DNA of 32,391 nucleotides from Clostridia bacterium (GCA_016293435.1 JAEDEG010000023.1:1-32391); one strand, 5' to 3'; positions 22,518 through 31,779 are shown, numbered from the stretch's first letter. Numbers and translations: made by a program. The notes: generated by a model from the sequence alone, not told the origin.

Positions 22518-23996
22518 ATGAATTTTAAAACAATAACCCCCGAAAAAGCGGGAATATCCTCAAAAAATGTGTTGAATTTTATTAAAACACTGGAAAGCTA
22601 CAACGCCTGCACCCACAGCATAATTATGGCAAAAGGCGAAAACATCTTTGCAGAAATGTATTACAAGCCCTTTCACAAGGATTTTAAGCATCGTATGTAT
22701 TCTGTGAGCAAGAGCTTTGTATCAATTGCTGTCGGTATGGCAGCAGACGATGGGCTGCTTTCTCTTGACGACAAATTTGTAGACTATTTTTCCGAATATC
22801 TGAATGAATATACTGACGACAAGCTGAGAGAATGTACCATAAAAGATTTTTTGACAATGGAAACAAGCATGCAATGTGGAATTTGGTGGTTTGGAACCGG
22901 CACAAAGGATCGCACGGAGGTATATTTCAGAAAGCCGAGCGACAAAATATGCGGTACCCTTTTTGAATATGACAGTCCGGGATCATATATGCTCGGAGTG
23001 ATTGTGGAAAAGGTTACCGGAAAGCCGTTTTTGGAATATATAAAAGAAAAGGCACTGCTTGAAATGGGCTTTTCGCCGGATGCATACTGCCTGAAGGTAC
23101 CGGGAGGTCACTCCTTTGGTGATTCGGGTGTTATGTGCACTGCAAGGGATCTGCTTATATTTGCACGCTTTGTAATGAACAAGGGCAAATGGAACTCAAA
23201 GCAGTATATGAGCCGCGAATATCTCGAAGCTGCAACCTCAAAGCTTGTAGACAACAGTGCTATGGGGCACACGGCATTTGAAGATTTTGGATATGGATAT
23301 CTAATATGGATGGCTCCCGACAACGGCTTTGCCTTTGTGGGAATGGGTGACCAATTTGCAATTTGTATTCCCGAAAAGGATTTTATTTTTATAATAAACT
23401 CCGACAACCAGTCGTATTCACCAACCACAAGAACGATATTGTATCACGAGCTTTACAAAGGTATAGTGAGATGTATGTCGGACAAAGAGCTGCCCGAAGA
23501 CGAAAAAAGCTACGAAGAGCTATGCAGGCATATAGAGGGCGGCGAATTGTTCCATTTGACCGAAAACCGTGACAATCCGTTTGTGAATGAAATAAACGGC
23601 AAAGTCTATGAGCTCGAAAGCAATCCGATGAATATAGAATATGTCCGCTTTGATTTTGAAGGCAAAAAAGGTACTCTTTCATACAAAAACAAGCAGGGCG
23701 AAAAAAAGCTTGTTTTCGGTATCGGATACAACGAGTTTGGCAAATTTCCCGAGGAGGGTTATTCGGATATGGTTGCCACCGAATTTGAGCCCGGCAATTA
23801 TTATGACTGTGCATGCTCAGCCGACTGGGCAGAAGATAAAAAGCTCAGAATAAAGGTGCAGATTATAGACAAATATTTCGGCAATGCAGGCTTTGTGTTC
23901 AGCTTCAAGGATTCGAGAATCAGCATATATATGACAAAGGCGGCAGAAAACTTTTTGAATGAATACGAAGGCATTGCAGTGGGCAAAGTAAAATAA
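22518..23996 (+). CDS. Serine hydrolase, beta-lactamase / penicillin-binding-protein fold
   Basis: The N-terminal 340 residues or so form a class C beta-lactamase-like domain: SVSK (S62 to K65) as the nucleophile motif and YDS (151-153) where family VIII esterases have YxN or YxS. The remaining 150 residues form an extra C-terminal domain I do not recognise. There is no signal peptide, so it is not a cell-wall or antibiotic enzyme but more likely a cytosolic esterase or amidase. AAAGGAG lies 10 nt before the ATG, 45 bp after GH4; the two appear to be an operon. A role such as removing ester groups from an oligosaccharide cut by the GH4 enzyme is a guess from context. Confidence 0.82.
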   Translation: MNFKTITPEKAGISSKNVLNFIKTLESYNACTHSIIMAKGENIFAEMYYKPFHKDFKHRMYSVSKSFVSIAVGMAADDGLLSLDDKFVDYFSEYLNEYTDDKLRECTIKDFLTMETSMQCGIWWFGTGTKDRTEVYFRKPSDKICGTLFEYDSPGSYMLGVIVEKVTGKPFLEYIKEKALLEMGFSPDAYCLKVPGGHSFGDSGVMCTARDLLIFARFVMNKGKWNSKQYMSREYLEAATSKLVDNSAMGHTAFEDFGYGYLIWMAPDNGFAFVGMGDQFAICIPEKDFIFIINSDNQSYSPTTRTILYHELYKGIVRCMSDKELPEDEKSYEELCRHIEGGELFHLTENRDNPFVNEINGKVYELESNPMNIEYVRFDFEGKKGTLSYKNKQGEKKLVFGIGYNEFGKFPEEGYSDMVATEFEPGNYYDCACSADWAEDKKLRIKVQIIDKYFGNAGFVFSFKDSRISIYMTKAAENFLNEYEGIAVGKVK

Positions 23997-24008
23997 ATAT
24001 CTAAAATA

Positions 24009-24056
24009 AAAAACAAACGGCTCAAGGGCGAAACAAGCCTTGAGCCGTTTGTTTTT
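24009..24056. terminator. Bidirectional terminator between the serine hydrolase and GerMN lipoprotein genes
   Basis: AAACAAACGGCTCAAGG (24011-24027) pairs perfectly with 24038-24054 around a 10-nt loop, with A- and T-runs outside that extend the stem to 19 bp. It serves both convergent transcription units. Confidence 0.9.
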
Positions 24057-25020
24057 ATTTTTCGTTTTCTTCGATTATATACACATTTCTTTCAATTGGA
24101 TTGGAAAAAAGCTGATGTGCATCGTTTTCAGGCTTTTTGCCATCAATTAAAACCTGAACCTTTTCTATCGAATCGAGCCGAGTAAGTGAATTTACTATTG
24201 AATATAGGGCTGTTTTTTCCTCATCGGAGCCGCTTTGAATATTTGACATAAAGCCCGATGCGAAGTTTACAAAGCAAATTCCCTCGGCAGTTTCTACACT
24301 CACAAGCTCTGTATCGGGATCAATTGTTCTTTCAAGGTCGTCGGACACAGGACCTCGTATTAATTCGTTTACAATTGTTTTTTCTATGCTGTTGTCGGTC
24401 ATGGTTGCCTTGCGAGTCTCGGGATAAAGCTTTTTGCCGTCTTTATCGGTAAAATAGAGAGTTACAAATTTTTCTGTTTGAGTCTCTACGCTGGAGGGTG
24501 AGTTCATGAGGACACTTTCGCTGCCCATTGGAGCTACGATATCCCCCTCTCCGTAGTTATTCCTGAGATCCTCCCTGTTTATATAGAGCTTAACCTTTTT
24601 GATTTCATCAAACTGACATAGCGTGCATATTATCGAATAGCGTGCAAGGAGTTCATCTGAGGCATAGCGAGATTTTTTCAGGCTATTGTAAAAATCACCG
24701 CTGAGGTCAACATTTACCGTGCCGTTCTCCGAAGATGAAATTGAAACGCCTCTGACACTCATCCCCTTTGGAATAACCGAAAAGCATTCGGTGCCCGATG
24801 GACCTGCAAAAAGCTCGTCGAGCACAAGCCCTACAAGACCCTCAACATTCATATATTCGGCCTTTGAAATGTTTGAAGTTTCATATACCAAGCCATCGTG
24901 AGACGAATTGGTGAAATACAGCAGTACGGTTCTTTGGTCATAGGGAGCTTCACCCGAGCATCCGCAAAGCAAAAAAGCGGACATAAGAACAAGAAGAATA
25001 GTTGTTAAAAAGCGTTTCAT
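24055..25020 (-). CDS. Lipoprotein with two GerMN domains
   Basis: The 321-residue protein starts with a lipoprotein signal: a hydrophobic stretch ending in a lipobox LCGC with C21 as the acylated cysteine. Two GerMN-like domains follow, about residues 55-165 (with FAGPSG, VDLSGDFY) and 200-315 (with LIRGPVS, VNFASGF). GerMN domains occur in spore germination protein GerM and in actinobacterial LpqB. The ATG overlaps the TGA of the histidine kinase gene by four bases, so it is translationally coupled to the two-component system and probably works with it at the membrane surface. Its biochemical function is unknown. Confidence 0.88.
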   Translation of the reverse strand: MKRFLTTILLVLMSAFLLCGCSGEAPYDQRTVLLYFTNSSHDGLVYETSNISKAEYMNVEGLVGLVLDELFAGPSGTECFSVIPKGMSVRGVSISSSENGTVNVDLSGDFYNSLKKSRYASDELLARYSIICTLCQFDEIKKVKLYINREDLRNNYGEGDIVAPMGSESVLMNSPSSVETQTEKFVTLYFTDKDGKKLYPETRKATMTDNSIEKTIVNELIRGPVSDDLERTIDPDTELVSVETAEGICFVNFASGFMSNIQSGSDEEKTALYSIVNSLTRLDSIEKVQVLIDGKKPENDAHQLFSNPIERNVYIIEENEK

Positions 25021-26486
25021 TCTGTCTCCTCCTTTGGCGAAGTGAGCAAATCGGGAATAATGATTTTAAAGGTGGAGCCCTTGCCCGGTTCACTTATTAC
25101 ATCTATCTGACCGTTATGATATTTTACTGCGGCAAGGGCAATGGAAAGACCGAGCCCGGTACCTCCGGTTTCTCTGGCTCTTGCCTTGTCCACGCGGTAA
25201 AACCTGTCAAAAATTTTGCTTACATCCTCGGGAGCTATGCCCACGCCGGTGTCTCTTACCTCTATTATAACCTTGCCGTCGGTCTGCTCCATTGCAACAA
25301 GAACATAACCGTCGGTATCGGTATATTTTATGGCGTTGTCAACAATATTGTAAATACCCTGCCAGAGAATATCCTTATTTGCCATAACAAAAATCTCTCC
25401 GGGAGTACTGAACACCAATGAAATATCCGCCTTTTTTGCCACCGGCTGAAGATTTTTTTCTATACCCTGCATTATATCATTAAGGCATATGCGCTGAATA
25501 TTTTTGTCGTCGTTGCCGCTTTGCACATCCATTTTGGTTATATACAAAAGCTTGTTGACAATACGGTTTAGCCTGTCAACCTCGTTGTTCATATCATTCA
25601 TGAACTCTCTTACATAATCAACACTGATATCGGGAGTCTGCAAAATAGAATCTGCCATGAGCTTTATGGAGCTGAGCGGAGTTTTGAGCTCATGGGAAGC
25701 ATCGGCAACAAACTGCACCCTCTGCTGCTCTAAGGTTACCACCTTTTCACTCATTGTATTGAAGGCTTCACCGAGACGAGATATTTCGTCATGACCCGAA
25801 ATATCCAGCTTTTCGTCAAGAATACCGTCATCACTCATGGATGTGATTTTGGAGGTAAAATCTACAATACGCTTGGAAACAAGGTTGGCAACAACAAAAA
25901 TTATAATGCCCACAAGCAAGGATATGATGATTATAAGAAATGTCATCTCGGTGAGTATTGCGCCCAAAAATTTGCCCGTAGTCTCCGGCACATACACAAT
26001 ATTTACAACACCGATTACGTTTCCGTCTGAATCAAATATGGGTGCTGATGCATCAAGAGTCATATAATCGCTGTCGGTATCGTATTCCATATATCCGTCG
26101 GTGCCGTTTATGGCGGTGAGCACAGAGGGTCTTACCTGAGCTGTGCCCATGAGGTTGCGGTTGTTTTGTGAATCATAGAGCACGGTTATGTCTTTTCCCA
26201 AAACCATTACCCTCATTTGAGAATCCAAATGCACATCCCTTAAAAAGCGGTCAAATCCTTCTCTGTCGAGAACACCGCTTTCATCAAAATATTCCATGGC
26301 AAAGCTTGCTACCATATTGGACATTGTGGTTACTCTAAGCTTTTCGTCGCCGTACATATAGGTTTTCATTGAGGTGAGAATATAGTATCCGAAAAGCAAA
26401 AGGCTGATAAGCATTATAATAAAGTATGTAACAACCAGGCGAGTAGTTATACTGCTAAATCCGTTAAAGCGTTTTTTAATTTTCAT
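25017..26486 (-). CDS. Sensor histidine kinase
   Basis: From the ATG at 26484-26486 the product is 489 residues: a first membrane helix (about 16-37), an extracellular sensor region of about 140 residues (single-Cache-like), a second helix (about 181-203), a HAMP segment (about 204-256), a HisKA domain with the phosphorylated H265 in DASHELKTPLSSIK, and a HATPase domain with DNAIKY (383-388), DTGVGI (412-417) and GGTGLGLS (441-448). This is the WalK/PhoR/ResE type. The start overlaps the last 11 bp of the response regulator gene; the frame extends 54 bp further upstream but that part lies within the regulator gene. It phosphorylates the partner regulator; the ligand is unknown. Confidence 0.95.
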   Translation of the reverse strand: MKIKKRFNGFSSITTRLVVTYFIIMLISLLLFGYYILTSMKTYMYGDEKLRVTTMSNMVASFAMEYFDESGVLDREGFDRFLRDVHLDSQMRVMVLGKDITVLYDSQNNRNLMGTAQVRPSVLTAINGTDGYMEYDTDSDYMTLDASAPIFDSDGNVIGVVNIVYVPETTGKFLGAILTEMTFLIIIISLLVGIIIFVVANLVSKRIVDFTSKITSMSDDGILDEKLDISGHDEISRLGEAFNTMSEKVVTLEQQRVQFVADASHELKTPLSSIKLMADSILQTPDISVDYVREFMNDMNNEVDRLNRIVNKLLYITKMDVQSGNDDKNIQRICLNDIMQGIEKNLQPVAKKADISLVFSTPGEIFVMANKDILWQGIYNIVDNAIKYTDTDGYVLVAMEQTDGKVIIEVRDTGVGIAPEDVSKIFDRFYRVDKARARETGGTGLGLSIALAAVKYHNGQIDVISEPGKGSTFKIIIPDLLTSPKEETE

Positions 26487-27159
26487 TAAAATAATAACCA
26501 GCTCCCCACTTGGTAAGCAAATATTTAGGTTCTGCCGCATTGGGCTCTATTTTTTCACGAAGACGTCTTATGTGAACATCAACTGTGCGTGCATCACCGG
26601 GATAATCGTAGCCCCATATAAGGTCAAGGAGATTGTCTCTGGAATATACTCTCCCGGGATTGGCGGTGAGAAGATCCATGAGGTCAAATTCTTTGGCTGT
26701 GAGGTCGGTGGTTTTGCCATCGATTGTGATTTTTCTTTGGTTGTAGTCTATCTCTACAGAGCCAACACGCACCTTGGTGCGGTCGCCCCGGGGAGCAACG
26801 GGAGTTACACGGCGCATTATTGCCTTTACTCTCGCTTTAAGCTCCAAAATATTAAAAGGTTTTGTTATATAGTCGTCTGCTCCGTATTCAAGACCGAGAA
26901 TTTTGTCCATATCTTCGGTTTTGGCTGTGAGCATAACTATTGGAATATTGGAAAATTCTCTGATTTTCTGACATACAGTCAGACCGTCGATTTTGGGCAG
27001 CATAAGATCGAGAATAATTATATCGAGGTTTTTGTCACGGGCAAGCCTTAGTGCTTCTTCGCCGTCATAGGCTGTTTCGACAATATATCCTTCCTGCTCA
27101 AAATTAAATTTCATACCCTTTACAAGCAATTTTTCGTCATCTACAATTAAAATTTTCAT
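26476..27159 (-). CDS. OmpR-family response regulator
   Basis: The 227-residue protein has a receiver domain (about 1-118) with the acidic pair D7 D8, the phosphoacceptor D51 in ILDLMLPKIDG, T79 and K101 in DDYITKPF, and a C-terminal winged-helix DNA-binding domain (about 130-227) ending VHIRRLREKIEPN and GAGYYF. It is the first of three overlapping genes (regulator, kinase, GerMN lipoprotein). AAAGGA lies 11 nt upstream of the ATG. Only 27 bp separates it from the comEA-like gene on the same strand, so transcription may come from upstream. Confidence 0.96.
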   Translation of the reverse strand: MKILIVDDEKLLVKGMKFNFEQEGYIVETAYDGEEALRLARDKNLDIIILDLMLPKIDGLTVCQKIREFSNIPIVMLTAKTEDMDKILGLEYGADDYITKPFNILELKARVKAIMRRVTPVAPRGDRTKVRVGSVEIDYNQRKITIDGKTTDLTAKEFDLMDLLTANPGRVYSRDNLLDLIWGYDYPGDARTVDVHIRRLREKIEPNAAEPKYLLTKWGAGYYFNEN

Positions 27160-27186
27160 ATATTAACCATTCCTTTAACCCAAAAA

Positions 27187-27750
27187 TTATTCTACTGTTA
27201 TAAAATCCTTGATAGAAGCATAGGTTTTTTCGCCGATTCCTTTTACCTTCTTTATATCTTCTATAGCTTGAAAGCTTCCGTGCTCCTGTCTGTATCTCAC
27301 GATATCTTCCGCCGTTTTCTCTCCTATTTTGTCAAGCATTGCAAGCTCCGTGGCAGATGCAGTGTTTATGTTGCACTTGTTATTGACGTTCGGCTTTTGC
27401 AATGCCTTTTTTGCTTTGAGCTCATAATCGCTAAGCTTACCCACGTTAATGCTGCAGTCCTCATAAAGAATACTGTCCGGATCCACCGATTCGGGGTCGG
27501 CATCGTCTTTTATACCTCCCGCAAGATAGAGGAGCTCATGGAGCGAAGTGCCCGCGGCAACCTTATATGTACCGCTGTTTTTGACCTCTCCCGAAACAGC
27601 AACGGTTATCTCCTTGGCCGAATAATACTCCGAATCCGAAACCCTTATTGCAGGCGGGTCTGTTCTGAGACAGAGTATTTTGCCGACTGCCGCAATTGCA
27701 AGAAAGCCGATGAAAAACATAATGATTTTCTCGGCTGTTTTGTGATTCAT
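27187..27750 (-). CDS. comEA: ComEA-like SLBB and helix-hairpin-helix protein
   Basis: The 187-residue protein has one N-terminal membrane helix (about 9-28), an SLBB domain (about 48-100, TVAVSGEVKNSGTYKV) and two helix-hairpin-helix motifs at the C terminus (about 125-187; NINTASATELAMLDKIGEKT and IKKVKGIGEKTY). This is the layout of ComEA, the membrane-anchored DNA receptor of competent Gram-positive bacteria, though many Clostridia carry a homologue without known competence. The ATG starts one nt after the sigA stop codon, which suggests coupling. No other competence gene (comEC, comFA) is in the window. Confidence 0.88.
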   Translation of the reverse strand: MNHKTAEKIIMFFIGFLAIAAVGKILCLRTDPPAIRVSDSEYYSAKEITVAVSGEVKNSGTYKVAAGTSLHELLYLAGGIKDDADPESVDPDSILYEDCSINVGKLSDYELKAKKALQKPNVNNKCNINTASATELAMLDKIGEKTAEDIVRYRQEHGSFQAIEDIKKVKGIGEKTYASIKDFITVE

Positions 27751-27751
27751 T

Positions 27752-28849
27752 TTATTCTAAAAAGTCCTTGAGTTTTTTGCTTCGGCTGGGGTGACGAAGC
27801 TTGCGGAGAGCTTTGGCTTCTATCTGACGTATTCTTTCACGGGTTACTTTAAATTCGCGACCTACCTCCTCGAGAGTTCTGGCTCTGCCGTCATCAAGGC
27901 CAAAGCGAAGCCTGAGAACCTTGGCTTCTCTGGGGGTCAGAGTGTCGAGAACATTCATAAGCTGCTCCTTGAGAAGTGTAAATGCAGCCATCTCAGACGG
28001 TGCCGGAGCATCGCCATCGGGAATAAAATCACCGAGAATGCTGTCTTCCTCTTCACCGATAGGAGTTTCGAGAGATACGGGTTCCTGAGCAATTTTCATA
28101 ATTTCGCGTACTCTGTCTTCATTCATATTCATTTCGCGGGCAATTTCATCAACGTGAGGCTCACGTCCGTGCTCCTGCAAAAGCTGACGTGACACTCTGA
28201 TAAGCTTGTTGATGGTTTCGACCATATGAACGGGTATACGAATTGTACGCGCCTGGTCGGCTATGGCACGGGTAATTGCCTGCCTTATCCACCATGTGGC
28301 ATAGGTACTGAACTTATAGCCCTTGGTGTAGTCAAACTTTTCCACAGCCTTAATAAGACCCAGATTACCCTCCTGAATCAAATCGAGAAACAGCATTCCT
28401 CTGCCCACATATCTTTTGGCTATACTCACAACAAGACGAAGGTTTGCCTCTGCAAGACGTTTTTTTGCTCTTTCGTCACCCTCGTGCATTCTCTCTGCCA
28501 GCTCAATTTCTTCTTGAGCAGATAAAAGCGGCACCTTACCGATTTCTTTGAGATACATTCTGACGGGATCATCAAGTCCTATGCCCTCGGGGACAGAAAT
28601 ATCAATTTTCTCCTCCCCGGTGGACTGAATTTCTGCGAGCTCTTTGTCAAAATCCTCTACAAGCTCTATACCCGCTGCCTCGATAGTTTCGTATACCTTT
28701 TCGATTTGTCTGACACTCAGGTCAATCTTCTCTAAGGTATCCATTATCTCTTTATAGCTGAGCACACCCTTCTTTTTACCTGTTTCTATTAACTTTTTAA
28801 TAATAAGGCTTTTGTTTTCGGCAGGCACTTCCTGATTGTTATTACTCAT
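27752..28849 (-). CDS. sigA: Main RNA polymerase sigma factor (sigma-70 / SigA)
   Basis: SigA directs RNA polymerase to housekeeping promoters. The 365-residue product has a region 1.1 (about 10-75), region 1.2 (DDPVRMYLKEIGKVPLLS), region 2 (RLVVSIAKRYVGRG, then GYKFSTYATWWIRQAITRAI), region 3 and region 4.2 with the helix-turn-helix LEEVGREFKVTRERIRQIEA. It is the short Firmicute form. Gene order dgt-dnaG-sigA is common in Clostridia. It begins ATG with GGGG upstream, 15 bp after dnaG, and is followed immediately by comEA. Most promoters described in this window match its consensus. Confidence 0.97.
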   Translation of the reverse strand: MSNNNQEVPAENKSLIIKKLIETGKKKGVLSYKEIMDTLEKIDLSVRQIEKVYETIEAAGIELVEDFDKELAEIQSTGEEKIDISVPEGIGLDDPVRMYLKEIGKVPLLSAQEEIELAERMHEGDERAKKRLAEANLRLVVSIAKRYVGRGMLFLDLIQEGNLGLIKAVEKFDYTKGYKFSTYATWWIRQAITRAIADQARTIRIPVHMVETINKLIRVSRQLLQEHGREPHVDEIAREMNMNEDRVREIMKIAQEPVSLETPIGEEEDSILGDFIPDGDAPAPSEMAAFTLLKEQLMNVLDTLTPREAKVLRLRFGLDDGRARTLEEVGREFKVTRERIRQIEAKALRKLRHPSRSKKLKDFLE

Positions 28850-28864
28850 GTCACTACCCCTTTC

Positions 28865-30622
28865 TTATCCTTTGTTATTAATCATTTTATTAAATTCTTC
28901 CAGAGAAATCTTTCCCTCTTTCATTAGCTGCAGAGCCATTTCGGGACCCGCTTTCTGTTTAATCTGATTTATATAATCGCTCACAGCGTGAGCGGTATCG
29001 TCTGACTGAACATCCATTGCAAGAATACCTGACACGGCGTTAATTTCTTCTTTGGTTTCAAACCTTGAAAGAAGCATTGTGTTTGACACCTTTTCACCTT
29101 TTTTGAAGCATTCGTCTATGTATGCAAATATGGTACGGTGAATAGAGCTTTCAAACATGGATATATCGAGCTGATGACGATAATTTTCGAACAGTTTGCT
29201 GTCATAAAACAAAGTGCTCAAAAGAAGCGCTCTTGTTTTGTCGAGATACTCTTTGCTGTTTGTGGGAAGCGAGCCCTTGTTCACTACATTTATCACATCG
29301 GTATTGGTACTGTCGAGCTTGCTTGTAGCACCTGACTTTCGCATGCCCGCTTGGGCTATGATAGAAGATGTCTGAACACCCGTTTTTTCCGAAATAATGT
29401 TGGCATATACGTCCAGCTCAATCTGAGTGGGAACAAGCTTCAAATACTCTGAAAGATCGGCTATATAGCTTAATATTTCGTTGGATTTTTTCAGATTATA
29501 GTTTTCCCCAAAATAATCAATTAAATACTCCATATCCGGTTTTCGTGCCGCAAGCAGCATATCAAAGCGGTCTTTGCCGTAGGTTTTTATAAATTCGTCC
29601 GGGTCTTTTTTTGCTTTTAAATCCAAAACCGAAATTTTGAGCTTGCTTTGAGAACGCAAAACCGTTATTGCTCTGTTGGTGGCTGTTCTGCCCGCCTGAT
29701 CGCTGTCGTAGCATATTACAACCTCGTCAAAATTCTTTGCCAAAAGCCTTGCCTGATGTTCGCCAATTGCCGTGCCGAGAGTTGCCACTGTGTTGTCGTA
29801 GCCGGCTGTGACAAGGGCAATTGTATCCATATAGCCCTCGCAAAGAATGACAAACGGCTTTTTGGAATGACGGGCAACATTGAATGAATACAGATTTTTA
29901 CTCTTACTGAAGAGTGAAGAATCTGGCGAATTGAGATATTTTGGCTTGCTGTCGTCAAGAACTCTGCCGCCAAAGCCTATAATATTTGAATTGGCGTCAA
30001 ATATGGTAAACATTATTCGATTACGAAAATAGTCGTAGTATCTGCCCGACTCGTGACGGCGGATGAGACCGGCATCATAAATGTCGCTCTCTGTGTAGCC
30101 CTTGTCTTTGAGATAGTCAAAAAGGCTTGTCCATCCGTCGGGAGCGTAGCCGAGCCAAAAGGCTTTTACTACGCGGGCATCGAGCTGACGCTTTTTGAAA
30201 TATTCTACCGCCTGAGGAGACTGCTTTATATTGTTATAAAAAAATTCGGCACTGTCTTTATTTATGGCATGAAGAAGGTCGGATTTTTCTTTTCGTCGTT
30301 TGGCTTGCTCTGCGTCTTTTTGTTTGATCTCGGGCAGCTGAATGTTTGCTCTTTGGGCAAGCCGCGAAACTGCTTCATAAAAGGTCAGATTTTCATTTTT
30401 CATGACAAATCCGATAACGTCGCCGCCCTCACCGCATCCAAAGCATTTAAATATTCCGCGCCTCGGTGAAACTGAAAAAGAGGGGGTTTTTTCGTTATGA
30501 AAAGGACACAGGCCAATGTAGGAGCTTCCGGTCTTTTTGAGGGATACTGTCTGCGAGACAACATCGTATATATCATTTTTTTCTGCGACTTCGCGTATTA
30601 TATAATCCGGAAAAAGCGGCAT
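28865..30622 (-). CDS. dnaG: DNA primase
   Basis: DnaG makes RNA primers at the replication fork. From the ATG at 30620-30622 the product is 585 residues: an N-terminal CHC2 zinc finger (C39, H42, C60, C63; CPFHNEKTPSF and FKCFGCGEGGD), the catalytic core with the TOPRIM motifs E262 (LCEGYMD) and D306/D308 (CYDSDQAGR), and a C-terminal helicase-binding region. AAGGAAGG lies 6-7 nt upstream of this ATG; a longer in-frame start at 30652 would include that signal and is rejected. It precedes sigA by 15 bp. The 132-bp gap to dgt (30623-30754) shows no clear promoter or terminator. Confidence 0.96.
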   Translation of the reverse strand: MPLFPDYIIREVAEKNDIYDVVSQTVSLKKTGSSYIGLCPFHNEKTPSFSVSPRRGIFKCFGCGEGGDVIGFVMKNENLTFYEAVSRLAQRANIQLPEIKQKDAEQAKRRKEKSDLLHAINKDSAEFFYNNIKQSPQAVEYFKKRQLDARVVKAFWLGYAPDGWTSLFDYLKDKGYTESDIYDAGLIRRHESGRYYDYFRNRIMFTIFDANSNIIGFGGRVLDDSKPKYLNSPDSSLFSKSKNLYSFNVARHSKKPFVILCEGYMDTIALVTAGYDNTVATLGTAIGEHQARLLAKNFDEVVICYDSDQAGRTATNRAITVLRSQSKLKISVLDLKAKKDPDEFIKTYGKDRFDMLLAARKPDMEYLIDYFGENYNLKKSNEILSYIADLSEYLKLVPTQIELDVYANIISEKTGVQTSSIIAQAGMRKSGATSKLDSTNTDVINVVNKGSLPTNSKEYLDKTRALLLSTLFYDSKLFENYRHQLDISMFESSIHRTIFAYIDECFKKGEKVSNTMLLSRFETKEEINAVSGILAMDVQSDDTAHAVSDYINQIKQKAGPEMALQLMKEGKISLEEFNKMINNKG

Positions 30623-30754
30623 CGGAACCCTTCCTTTTTCATAAAACTTCACTAAAAGGCTTTCGACATTTAACGACCAAACCCTTTTTCGTACATCTCT
30701 TTTCTATTCTTTGCAAAACAAAGTAGGTATTTTGCTCACTTATTTTGTGCATTA

Positions 30755-31741
30755 TTATTTAATTGGCATGAAAAGCTCATTGAACAAATTTACACAATAG
30801 TTGTCTGTCATACCGGCAATATAGTCACAAACAACCACATTCGGCTCCCAATCGCAAAGAAGATGCTTATATTCATCGGGCAGCTTTTCGGTATGAGACA
30901 AAAAATACCCATAGAGCTTTTCGATAACCATATATGACTGCGAATCTCGAACCGACATTGCATTATACACATTTTCAAACATAAAGCTTCGAAGCAAAAG
31001 CATATTTTTTTCGGTCTGGGGACTCATTGAAACACGTTTGTTTTTCAGGCTTGTGTATACCAAATCACAAATGAGGTTATCAATGCGTTCGGAATTGGTA
31101 TTGCCAAGAGCGGATAAAAGCTCTGATGGAATATCGGAGGCCTTTATAACGCCGGCACGCACGGCATCGTCTATATCGTGATTTATGTAGGCAATACGGT
31201 CGGCAAATTTTACGGCAATACCCTCTTGGGTGCATGCAAGATTGTCACCCGTGTGTGATACAATACCGTCTCTCACCTCATAGGTAAGATTCATACCCTC
31301 GCCGTTTTTTTCGAGCACGTCAACCACCCTCAGGCTCTGCTCATAGTGTTTGAAACCGCATACGGATAGCATATCGAGAGCGCGCTCTCCCGAATGACCA
31401 AAGGGCGTGTGACCAAGATCGTGCCCCATTGCCACAGCTTCGGCAAGGTCTTCGTTGAGACAAAGTGCTCGTGCAATGGTGCGAGCAATCTGCGACACCT
31501 CAAGGGTATGAGTTAAGCGAGTTCTGAAATGGTCATTATCCAAAGAAATAAAAACCTGAGTTTTGTGTTTGAGCCTTCTAAAGGCTTTGCTGTGAATAAT
31601 GCGGTCTCTGTCGCGAGCAAACTCTGTGCGCAGACTGCATTTTTCTTCGGGCACACGTCTGCCTTTGCTATTGGCTGAAAAAGCTGCCATGTCTGACAAA
31701 AGCAGAGCCTCCTGCTGTTCTCTTTGCTCACGAATGTTCAC
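30755..31741 (-). CDS. dgt: dGTPase-like HD-domain nucleotide triphosphohydrolase
   Basis: Members hydrolyse dGTP (some all dNTPs) to nucleoside and triphosphate. The 328-residue product has the HD-domain metal ligands: H78 in LTHTLEV, H107 and D108 in GHDLGHTPFGH, and a later aspartate in KFADRIAYINHD. It is the shorter, deoxyguanosinetriphosphate triphosphohydrolase-like type found in Clostridia. The start is GTG (31739-31741) with GGAGGTG 7 nt upstream. It lies upstream of dnaG and sigA, the usual Clostridia order, and 38 bp downstream of the flavoprotein gene. Confidence 0.92.
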   Translation of the reverse strand: MNIREQREQQEALLLSDMAAFSANSKGRRVPEEKCSLRTEFARDRDRIIHSKAFRRLKHKTQVFISLDNDHFRTRLTHTLEVSQIARTIARALCLNEDLAEAVAMGHDLGHTPFGHSGERALDMLSVCGFKHYEQSLRVVDVLEKNGEGMNLTYEVRDGIVSHTGDNLACTQEGIAVKFADRIAYINHDIDDAVRAGVIKASDIPSELLSALGNTNSERIDNLICDLVYTSLKNKRVSMSPQTEKNMLLLRSFMFENVYNAMSVRDSQSYMVIEKLYGYFLSHTEKLPDEYKHLLCDWEPNVVVCDYIAGMTDNYCVNLFNELFMPIK

Positions 31742-31779
31742 AAGTCTACACCTCCGATATATGTAAAAAATGATAATTT

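Noticed and set aside
22518..23996. Beta-lactamase (antibiotic resistance) reading of the serine hydrolase
   Set aside because: No signal peptide, an added C-terminal domain and an operon with a glycosidase; esterase-like function is more likely.
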